Source: an uncultured Pseudomonadota bacterium (GTDB lineage: Bacteria > Bdellovibrionota_B > Oligoflexia > Oligoflexales > CAILAO01). Taken from it: a stretch of 5,692 bases of DNA. The position numbers were made by a program, and so were the translations under genes. Location: positions 1 to 5,692 of the forward strand of contig CAILAO010000664.1 in NCBI GenBank assembly GCA_903832105.1, given 5' to 3'. The notes beneath the pieces are model-generated. The model ran no database searches, had not been told where the DNA came from, and worked only from the letters and a program-made list of their open reading frames with translations. Shown in pieces: positions 1 through 4,789 of the stretch; positions within the stretch are counted from its first letter, which is position 1, and each line of letters starts with the position of its first letter.

Positions 1-86
1 AAAAGCCTTCTATCGCTTAGACTTAGTCTTCGTCATTGTCTTATGGCTTAATCGTGATCTTTTTTCTGAAGACTTTAGCTTTGACT
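1..86 (-). repeat. Left arm of a diverged inverted repeat enclosing the S23-family fragment
   Basis: The reverse complement of this stretch aligns colinearly with 604-690. Anchors are a 14-base match (71-85 against 605-618), an 8-base match AGATCACG (53-60 against 629-636) and a shorter ATAAG match further along. The rest has substitutions and small indels. The arm covers the last codons and stop of the four-helix-bundle fragment, so the repeat supplies the end of that frame (Ser-Gln-Ser-stop). S23-family ORFs in 23S rRNA intervening sequences are known to lie between inverted repeats that pair in the RNA. That this is a free-standing relative is inference. Confidence 0.5.
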
Positions 87-290
87 AAGCTTAGAAAGCA
101 TTGAAACTATATCAATGATGCACTCTTTACCTTCATCGATCAGAGCGAAATCAGCAAGCTTCAGAATTTTGCAGGCATCTAAAGCGGTAGCACATCCCAG
201 CTCTGAGCCACGCGCTACGGCGAAATAGCGACGATTATCAGATCGTGAAGTTTTTCCTGTAGCTTCTGCGATATTCAAAGCAATGGATAC
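75..290 (-). pseudogene. Four-helix-bundle protein (S23/23S rRNA intervening-sequence family), 5'-truncated
   Basis: The frame reads VSIALNIAEATGKTSR, then FAVARGSELG and a C-terminal helix ending in IVSMLSKLSQS. This matches the second half of the S23/IVP four-helix-bundle family: the NIAEGxGR-type loop, the ARGSxxE-type helix and an RMLxxL-type tail. Family members usually have about 115-125 residues, so roughly the first 45 are missing. The frame does not stop at the usual start. It stays open to 455 and runs in frame into IS5-transposase-like codons at 291-356. The only start-like codon near the conserved part is TTG at 276-278, with no good ribosome-binding site. S23 proteins are small basic proteins, and the DGR accessory protein Avd shares the fold, but this fragment looks like an ordinary S23 ORF. 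I judge it a remnant. Translation from the TTG, or as a fusion, cannot be excluded. Confidence 0.7.
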
Positions 291-356
291 GGTAGACCAT
301 GCACCAAAATCTTCTGGAAGATCACGCCATGGAGACCCCGTCCGAAGTCCCCAAAG
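291..356 (-). pseudogene. IS5-family transposase fragment (DUF4096-like N-terminal motif)
   Basis: Twenty-two codons read LWGLRTGSPWRDLPEDFG followed by AWST. This is the hallmark LW-LRTG-PWRDLP-FG-W-TV motif of IS5-family (IS427/IS1031-like) transposases, normally about 50-60 residues from the start of the protein. The residues before it (LFNKA) coincide with the end of the adjacent 232-bp element, so the true upstream transposase sequence is gone. After the motif the frame passes directly into the four-helix-bundle fragment instead of the expected YxRFxRW continuation. Only this scrap remains, so it cannot encode an active enzyme. The motif match is strong, and the fragment call is confident despite its shortness. 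Confidence 0.75.
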
Positions 357-588
357 GGCTTTGTTGAATAAATCCCGTTTTCTCTCCCGCTCCCAGCATC
401 GAAGATGCGGCTCCCGATCCCGCTTCCCGTAAAACGTTGACGGAAAATGCCCAAACTAAAGTCAGGTGTTCAAACAGGTTCTTCCCGTGAACCGTTTAAC
501 GGGTGTCGAAAGCGGTCCAAATTGTTAACGGGAGCGGGAGCCAAGGCTTCGCCTTTGGGAGCGTAAACGGGATTTATCCAACAACGTC
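357..588. mobile_element. MITE-like palindromic element with IS903-type terminal inverted repeats
   Basis: The left end, GGCTTTGTTGAATAAATC (357-374), equals from memory the 18-bp terminal repeat of IS903 (IS5 family). The right end at 571-588 is its inverted copy with three differences. Inside each end is a 27-nt module, 389-415 and inverted 536-562, in which GGGAGC flanks a 5-bp stem with a TTC loop (GAA on the opposite strand). The stem bases differ between modules: GCATC/GATGC on the left, AAGGC/GCCTT on the right. The arms stay related inward to about 438 and 516. No transposase is encoded, consistent with a non-autonomous element. The flanking 9-mers (348-356 and 589-597) are not identical, so no target duplication is visible. 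Confidence 0.6.
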
Positions 589-603
589 AGAATACAGCGT
601 GAG

Positions 604-690
604 AGTCAAAGCTAAAGTTTTTAGAAAGAGATCACGTCAAAGTTATAAGTCGAAGATTAAGATAAAACCTAAGCTTGACAAAGCTTTCAA
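604..690 (+). repeat. Right arm of the diverged inverted repeat
   Basis: This is the inverted, diverged partner of 1-86 (see that entry for anchors). The similarity begins abruptly at 604, 15 bases beyond the right end of the 232-bp element. No four-helix-bundle codons lie on this side, so the 5' part of that gene was lost rather than merely separated. A reading frame from 503 to 751 crosses this arm but looks like translated repeat (Lys/Arg-rich, low complexity), and I do not call it a gene. Confidence 0.5.
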
Positions 691-706
691 GCCAATTGAG
701 TGCACA

Positions 707-804
707 CTAGTACCCTGTCCCCAGATTCCTGGCCGGATCACGGATCACTAAACCGGCCTCGCCTGATTCTCAAACCACAATTTCAATCTTGACGGGGGTA
801 CTAG
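707..804 (-). repeat. 98-bp REP/MITE-like repeat, copy A
   Basis: The ends are mutually inverted: CTAGTACCCTGTCC at 707-720, and GACGGGGGTACTAG at 791-804, which reads CTAGTACCCCCGTC on the other strand. The interior matches copy B (3981-4070) in inverted orientation, with scattered substitutions over about 85 bp. A 6-bp perfect stem, GGCCGG (731-736) with CCGGCC (753-758), encloses a GATC-ACG-GATC sub-palindrome. Ends of the type TAGTACCCTGTCC resemble repeats that accompany REP-associated (Y1) tyrosine transposases, and CTAG could also be an IS5-like 4-bp target. Which class applies cannot be decided here. It abuts the lipoprotein gene and its terminal CTAG provides that gene's stop codon. 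Confidence 0.75.
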
Positions 805-1589
805 GGGCTCGGCGACGACTGCCCTTCTTGTTGGCCTAGGTAGGCAATGAGGCGATCTCTTCTGGATTCGCCCTCCTGGGCATCAACTTCTGCCAGCAGT
901 GCCTCAACTTGTGCTCCCATGGCTTGTCCCTCACCATCGGGGGAGCTTATGGCGGCTTGAACGAGACTGTCGATGATGATATCAGCTTCCTCATCAGTCA
1001 TGCTTTGAAGACTTTCTGCGGTGACGGTGCTTTGGTCACTCGCATCGCGAACAGCAAATTTTCGGATGTACATCACGGAGAAAGCCGATTGATAAAGAGT
1101 CTCTTGGAATTTTGTGCTGCTTTTAATATCCGTATTAGATTCGAGATATGACGTTGGGATACGGGCTAGCGCATCAACCGCCTTTCCCATATAGTCAAGA
1201 CGCGCTTGATATTCTTCGGTTCCAAGGTCTGTTATATCAGGGAGAAAAGCTCCCATAGTGTCGACAAATGTGGATCCGCCGCCACCTCCTTCAAAGCTTG
1301 ATTTCGCAACATTGAGTATGTCGAAGCCTGACTTATATGCATAAGCGGATGAAAGCAGGGGTAACGCATTGTAACGGTTAGGGTCAGCAGTCAGAGCCTC
1401 TTCGAGAGTCGAAATTGCCGTGTCTACGTCGCCGGCGTTGAGGGCGGCCTCGGCCTTTTCCTCAGGAGTTTTTTCAGTGCAATAGGAACCTGCCATGCCT
1501 GTATCACAATCCGCGATATTTCCTTTTTTCCCGCAAACAGAAAGGAATATCAGTCCGAGTATCAATGTGGGTAGTAGTAGATAATTCAT
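801..1589 (-). CDS. Putative TPR-type outer-membrane lipoprotein
   Basis: The product has 262 residues. The ATG at 1587-1589 is preceded by GGGGAGGA at a good distance, which decides this start over the longer frame reaching 1739, whose extra part lies inside the barrel gene. Residues 1-18 form a hydrophobic signal ending in LSV before Cys19, an acceptable though not ideal lipobox, so lipid anchoring is likely. Residues about 42-70 (AEAALNAGDVDTAISTLEEA, then ending near DPN) form one clear tetratricopeptide-like helical pair, usually a protein-interaction element. A Gly run (about 101-105) follows, and the rest is mostly helical and acidic. The gene lies 25 bp downstream of the barrel gene on the same strand, suggesting one transcript and perhaps a shared outer-membrane assembly. 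The stop codon is contributed by repeat copy A, so the original C-terminus may have been altered. I do not recognise a named family. Confidence 0.85.
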   Translation of the reverse strand: MNYLLLPTLILGLIFLSVCGKKGNIADCDTGMAGSYCTEKTPEEKAEAALNAGDVDTAISTLEEALTADPNRYNALPLLSSAYAYKSGFDILNVAKSSFEGGGGGSTFVDTMGAFLPDITDLGTEEYQARLDYMGKAVDALARIPTSYLESNTDIKSSTKFQETLYQSAFSVMYIRKFAVRDASDQSTVTAESLQSMTDEEADIIIDSLVQAAISSPDGEGQAMGAQVEALLAEVDAQEGESRRDRLIAYLGQQEGQSSPSP

Positions 1590-1614
1590 ATTGATCCTCC
1601 CCGTTATCCAGGTT

Positions 1615-2760
1615 TTAAAACCCCATTCCGAACGATACAACATAGAGATTGCGGGGTTCCACACCTGGATGTTCCGCCATTTCCCGTGTGTAGTAGGTTC
1701 CTGAGAGTTTAAATAAAATCGTATCGAGATAAACGCCATAAGACGGATATCCTTGATAGTAGCCGCCGCCGATGCCTATATACCGCCTAAGAAGAACTTT
1801 AGCGCCAAGATAAATCCTCTTAAACGGGGCTTCCCCATACGCCGCCAAAAGGTCTCGATAATCCGCGCTTAAGTGGATTGCGTCGACATCGTTATGGAAC
1901 GTTAGAGAGGTTCCCGCGTGAATCGTCTGCTTAAAGGAGCCTGGCTCGCCATCCCCCGAAAATTTCGTGGTACCCACATCATCGACTTTTAGCGCAAATC
2001 TGTAATCACAGGAATATCCTTGGAAGAAGAGAAGCATTCCGACGTCATAGCCAATGCCTTTATTGAGTGTCGCCAAGTTTTGAGTCATTCCAGATTTTTG
2101 AAGTTCCGCGATCTTTTCCTGGTCACTCACTGCGACAGCGACCGAAGGTTCCGCGACATAAAGATATTTTCCAGTTAAGCCGAGAGATAGCCATTTCCAA
2201 GGGGTCCTAGAGGCTAGGCTAGCGACTGCGCCACCATAAGCCTCGGCTTCGAAAGAAACCTCGGGAAGCCCAGTAGCATTGAATTTTTTTGCTGCGATAT
2301 CGGGTTCGAAACGATAAAACAAAGAGAAGCCGCCATTGTTTGAAATCCAACTTAAGGCATTGGAAAGTCCGAAGTGCACCGGTGTTTGAAAAACCTTATC
2401 AACAAATTCTTGAGTCTGAGATGATCCAGAAGATTCGCCGGAGGAGCTGCTTCCTGATTTACCCGCTGTTTTAACCATTTCTCTCGCGAAATCTACAGAC
2501 TCTTTGTTTGTCATCAGTGATGTTTTAAGTCCGAACCATCGAAAAAACGTTCCTCCGTATGGAAGTTGAGCTGGATTTGCAAAAAGAACCCCTTCCTGCG
2601 TCGCACGGGTAAGCGAAGAACCGCCGGCAGCAAGATCAAAAGGTTCTTCGTAGACCGCTTGGTTGGTTTTTCGGGCGAAAGCTACAGGCTCCGCTATTAC
2701 AAGTAAAGCGATCAGTAAGAAGGTTAGTCGGAAAAAAATTGCATACACAAGGACGAGCAT
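1615..2760 (-). CDS. Putative outer-membrane beta-barrel protein (TraF/PorV-like)
   Basis: The product has 381 residues. The ATG at 2758-2760 has AAGGAT 6-7 bases upstream; a GTG at 2794-2796 would add 12 residues but lacks such a site. Residues 1-29 are a signal peptide with a positive residue, a long hydrophobic core and a cleavage site after AFA. The mature N-terminus has FDLAAGGSSLTRATQ and then VLFANPAQLPYG, which resembles the alpha-helix plus 'NPA(G)L' motif at the start of PorV, FadL-like and TraF_2 (PF13729) barrels. Alternating hydrophobic and aromatic strands follow, and the chain ends in Phe (SFGMGF), the usual signal for barrel insertion. A Ser-rich stretch (about residues 101-115) is probably an exposed loop. 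Ligand and function are unknown. It is followed after 25 bp by the TPR lipoprotein. I am confident of an outer-membrane barrel, less of the subfamily. Confidence 0.85.
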   Translation of the reverse strand: MLVLVYAIFFRLTFLLIALLVIAEPVAFARKTNQAVYEEPFDLAAGGSSLTRATQEGVLFANPAQLPYGGTFFRWFGLKTSLMTNKESVDFAREMVKTAGKSGSSSSGESSGSSQTQEFVDKVFQTPVHFGLSNALSWISNNGGFSLFYRFEPDIAAKKFNATGLPEVSFEAEAYGGAVASLASRTPWKWLSLGLTGKYLYVAEPSVAVAVSDQEKIAELQKSGMTQNLATLNKGIGYDVGMLLFFQGYSCDYRFALKVDDVGTTKFSGDGEPGSFKQTIHAGTSLTFHNDVDAIHLSADYRDLLAAYGEAPFKRIYLGAKVLLRRYIGIGGGYYQGYPSYGVYLDTILFKLSGTYYTREMAEHPGVEPRNLYVVSFGMGF

Positions 2761-2992
2761 GACTGATCCTTCAGATTTCAAAATAGTCAAGAACACAACA
2801 TTTCTGAGGTGTTTCTCGGCAGTTTAAGAACAAAAACTGAGAAGACCACAGATTTATTTACTTGGTGTGTTGTGAATATTCTCTTTTAAAGAGCGTGAAA
2901 GCGAATAGTTAGAAACCGTTTCGGTTAAAAGATATTTCGTAGTCGTTATGTAGCGGCGGAGTCAACCAATCAAATCCCTGTTAAAATGTACT

Positions 2993-2998
2993 TATAAT
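2993..2998 (+). promoter_or_regulatory. Candidate -10 box for the carboxypeptidase gene
   Basis: A perfect TATAAT lies 20 bases before the start codon. No recognisable TTGACA-like -35 box sits 16-18 bases upstream. Initiation here would leave a leader of only about 13 nt, just enough for the ribosome-binding site. It may be an activator-dependent promoter or a chance match. Confidence 0.3.
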
Positions 2999-3007
2999 CA
3001 GTGAATC

Positions 3008-3014
3008 AGGAGGG
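3008..3014 (+). promoter_or_regulatory. Ribosome-binding site of the carboxypeptidase gene
   Basis: AGGAGGG matches the anti-Shine-Dalgarno sequence very well and stands only 3 bases before the ATG at 3018. It fixes the start of the M14 gene. Confidence 0.7.
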
Positions 3015-3017
3015 ATT

Positions 3018-3950
3018 ATGCTTTTTAAGAACCGTGTCATCGGAGCATGCTGTATATTTCTATTTCCATCGATTTGTTTTGGAACAAACTACGATAATGT
3101 CGTAAAAAAAATGCAAGATCTTGCGGCGAATCATCCGAAGATTGCTGTGATGATGGATATTGGGAAGAACGACAGCGGGATTTTAATTCAAGGACTAAAA
3201 ATTGAAAAGCAACCTGGATTTGATGTTGTTGTAGGAAAAACCAAGCATCTTTTGGTGGGAGTACATCATGGAAACGAAAAGCTCGGCGCTGACGTTGCGA
3301 TTAAATTTGCCGAAGATTTGATTCAGAACTTCTCGTTGGAGGCGGGGGAGGCGGATGACTCATGGGAGGACACTTGGCAGGGTCTTGAAGATCGGGTTCT
3401 TTATGTAATCCCGGTTCTCAATATCGGAGGCTATAACGCAAACACTAGGGAGGAAAGGTCTTCAGGAGGGTCTTCGGTCGATCCAAATCGAGACTATCCT
3501 GATGTTTGTGTTCAGCAAAAATATTTTCAATTGGCAAGCACATCGAACCTTGCGCGATTTATCGAGAAAGAAGAAATCATAGGCGCAGTGACTGTTCACG
3601 GGTATATTGGAACGTTTACGTATCCATGGGGTATTTTTACGGATAGCACAAAAACGCTTGATGATTCCTTTTATCGGGAGGTGGCGAAGGCGTCAGTAGC
3701 CATCAATAATTATCGCACAGGCACTCATACGGATATCATCTATCCCGCGGCGGGTGCATTTGAAGATTGGGCGTACTACAAGTTCGGTGTTTGGACGATG
3801 CTCCTTGAAGTTGCGCGGTCCCCTGATATCCAAAAAGACAGCGCCGCTATGATCAAATACTTCTCGCAGCTTCCTCAAGAAAGATCAACGCAGCATCAAC
3901 ATACCGGAAATTGCACGCAGACTAAGGGGAGCTTCCCGTCTAGACCGTAG
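3018..3950 (+). CDS. Secreted M14-family zinc carboxypeptidase
   Basis: The product has 310 residues. Residues 1-22 are a signal peptide (basic start, hydrophobic core, probable cleavage after CFG), so it should act in the periplasm or outside. The M14 active site is complete in order. Zinc ligands are His84 and Glu87 (HGNE) and His194 (VTVHGY). Substrate-binding Asn157-Arg158 sit in DPNRDY. Tyr242 (IYPAAGAFEDWAY) matches the position of carboxypeptidase A Tyr248. The general base is Glu264 (MLLEVA). The enzyme should remove C-terminal residues from peptides or, as in some bacterial relatives, trim peptidoglycan peptides; the sequence does not say which. No pro-domain is visible. The C-terminal tail after about residue 285 is hydrophilic and includes HQHTGNC. 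It is divergently transcribed from the barrel/lipoprotein pair and ends 30 bp before repeat copy B. Confidence 0.93.
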   Translation: MLFKNRVIGACCIFLFPSICFGTNYDNVVKKMQDLAANHPKIAVMMDIGKNDSGILIQGLKIEKQPGFDVVVGKTKHLLVGVHHGNEKLGADVAIKFAEDLIQNFSLEAGEADDSWEDTWQGLEDRVLYVIPVLNIGGYNANTREERSSGGSSVDPNRDYPDVCVQQKYFQLASTSNLARFIEKEEIIGAVTVHGYIGTFTYPWGIFTDSTKTLDDSFYREVAKASVAINNYRTGTHTDIIYPAAGAFEDWAYYKFGVWTMLLEVARSPDIQKDSAAMIKYFSQLPQERSTQHQHTGNCTQTKGSFPSRP

Positions 3951-3980
3951 TCAGTCTCCGGCGTGGTATATTGTGAAGCA

Positions 3981-4070
3981 CTAGTACCCTGTCAAGATTG
4001 AAATTGTGGGTTGAGAATCAGGCGAGGCCGGTTCAGTAATCCGTGATCCGACCGGGGAGCTGGGGACCGG
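3981..4070 (+). repeat. REP/MITE-like repeat, copy B (one end eroded)
   Basis: It starts with CTAGTACCCTGTCAAGATTG and follows the reverse complement of copy A (707-804) closely: AAATTGTGG, GAGAATCAGGCGAGGCCGGTT, ATCCGTGATCCG and CTGGGGAC are all shared. The distal end lacks the outer GGGTACTAG found in copy A, having GGAGACCGG instead, so this end is eroded or recombined. The stem GGCCGG (4026-4031) pairs with CCGACC (4049-4054) with one mismatch, a G-T wobble on the opposite strand. It lies at the 3' end of the carboxypeptidase transcript in the same transcriptional sense as copy A lies to the lipoprotein gene. Confidence 0.75.
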
Positions 4071-4302
4071 AGACCGGCATATCAAGAACGACCACAAAAA
4101 TTAACAAGAAGAAATTTAAGGCGGTTTTTAGATCAATCCCCGTATGGGCAGCCCCTCCTGGATACATCAAAAGTCCCTTCTCATAAAAGCTGTATGCTCT
4201 CATGGCTATGACTGCGAGAATAAACGAAGTTGTGCAGCAAATGTAAGAAAGGGTGTCTAACGAGATCTGACGAATGGACCATTTCGTTTCAAAATTAATC
4301 AT
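4033..4302 (-). CDS. Possible small membrane protein, C-terminus formed by repeat copy B
   Basis: The frame has 89 residues. The ATG at 4300-4302 follows a weak AAGAG. Residues about 17-38 (a Leu/Ile/Ala/Cys/Ser-rich span ending AVIAMRAYSFY) and about 61-74 (ALNFFLLIFVVVL) are hydrophobic enough to be membrane segments, separated by a hydrophilic loop containing MYPGGAAHTG. The last 11-12 residues (GPQLPGRITDY) are encoded by the repeat. The same peptide style (PQIPGRITDH) ends a non-genic frame in copy A, so the native end was probably longer and lost when the repeat arrived. The first 75 or so residues look protein-like, but I recognise no family. It may be a remnant or a spurious frame. 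Confidence 0.4.
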   Translation of the reverse strand: MINFETKWSIRQISLDTLSYICCTTSFILAVIAMRAYSFYEKGLLMYPGGAAHTGIDLKTALNFFLLIFVVVLDMPVSGPQLPGRITDY

Positions 4303-4456
4303 AAAGCTCTTGTTTAACGGATTTCATCGGAAATCAAGCGCCAAAATCATACACCCTTCCTATAAAATCCACCCGGACGGTTCGCGTGAGATTATTTCGG
4401 ATAAACCGCTAAAAGCCGAGCTATCCAAGTCGTTGGCTTTTTGTGAAAAGTTTTGA
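4274..4456 (+). CDS. Hypothetical 60-aa protein
   Basis: The reading frame runs from ATG at 4274 to TGA at 4456, blocked upstream by an in-frame TGA at 4268. Its second half (HPSYKIHPDGSREIISDKP and then LKAELSKSLAFCEKF) has an ordinary amino-acid mix and helix-like periodicity, so it may be a small gene or the 3' end of an older one. No good ribosome-binding site precedes the ATG. The first 10 codons overlap, on the opposite strand, the start of the possible membrane protein. No family is recognised. Low confidence. Confidence 0.25.
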   Translation: MDHFVSKLIIKLLFNGFHRKSSAKIIHPSYKIHPDGSREIISDKPLKAELSKSLAFCEKF

Positions 4457-4789
4457 TTGCCTCCTCGCAATTTTAAGACTGATTGTGTTCAGGCCCCCAA
4501 GGCAGCGCAATCTTTTCAGACTTTGCTTGCTGCCTCGGTCACCCCGCACGGTGCAGGATGAGTTCTGATGTGGACCTAAGGAGAGGCGGCCTTGCCTTGT
4601 CATAAGATCTTTGATGATTGACCCGATGACTTTCTCCTTCTAGGTTTCGCAGAGCCAGGAAAACCCTCCAGGAAACAAGCTCCCGAAAAAATCGCCCTGT
4701 ACACACCCCGAAAACCACTGGAGTTCTGGGTAGGCTGTGTTTTATTACAGCCTTCATTCATAACATCCTTGTCTTGTAACAAGTCTGGC
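4457..4789. other. 333 bp without a convincing gene, two hairpins
   Basis: Short frames exist on the minus strand, but their translations are Arg/Ser-rich with no recognisable family. Two inverted repeats stand out. At 4500-4535, AGGCAGC pairs with GCTGCCT and then GCAA pairs with TTGC after a 2-nt bulge, closing a 12-nt loop. At 4732-4753, AGGCTGT pairs perfectly with ACAGCCT around an 8-nt loop. Neither is followed by a clear T-run in the leftward direction, so they are not typical intrinsic terminators of the gene ending at 4790. The 4732-4753 hairpin starts 36 nt past that stop codon. Confidence 0.4.

Larger units (their letters stand above)
2761..3017. promoter_or_regulatory. Divergent intergenic region with two short palindromes
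   Basis: The 257 bp between the leftward barrel gene and the rightward carboxypeptidase must hold both promoters. Two palindromes are visible: CTCTTTTAAAGAG (2881-2893, six-base arms around one T) and AACCGTTTCGGTT (2914-2926, five-base arms around TTT). Their central location makes them candidate operators for a shared regulator, but no regulator gene is present and none can be named. I see no convincing sigma-70 promoter for the leftward operon and no reading frame worth calling. Confidence 0.35.

Noticed and set aside
75..278. Four-helix-bundle fragment as the Avd accessory protein of a DGR
   Set aside because: Its motifs (NIAEATGK, ARGSELG) are those of stand-alone S23 proteins, it is truncated, and it is over 4 kb from the candidate variable gene with other units between.
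503..751. 82-codon frame on the plus strand
   Set aside because: It is composed of the inner arm of the 232-bp element, the right inverted-repeat arm and repeat copy A; its translation is low-complexity and its ending PQIPGRITDH is repeat-encoded.
1590..1739. N-terminal extension of the lipoprotein frame by 50 residues
   Set aside because: It lies largely within the 3' end of the barrel gene in another frame, lacks a ribosome-binding site and would bury the signal peptide; the ATG at 1587-1589 has a strong site.
3871..3984. Possible frameshift near the carboxypeptidase 3' end: the +1 frame stays open (FLKKDQRSINIPEIARR onward) to a TAG inside repeat copy B
   Set aside because: The annotated frame continues as PQERSTQHQHTGNC, which resembles C-terminal tails I associate with M14 relatives, and no homopolymer marks a likely error. 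Alignment to homologues would settle it.
4457..4757. Minus-strand frames of 60-72 codons
   Set aside because: Arg/Ser-rich translations overlapping each other in different frames, no recognisable family and no convincing starts.
4539..4789. Search for a template repeat or a second variable region downstream of the FGE-fold gene
   Set aside because: Only vague similarity (GGGTGT and TTCGGG-like words) to 4793-4903; no shared GGCTTCCGCTGTG end and no A-rich copy, so not supported.
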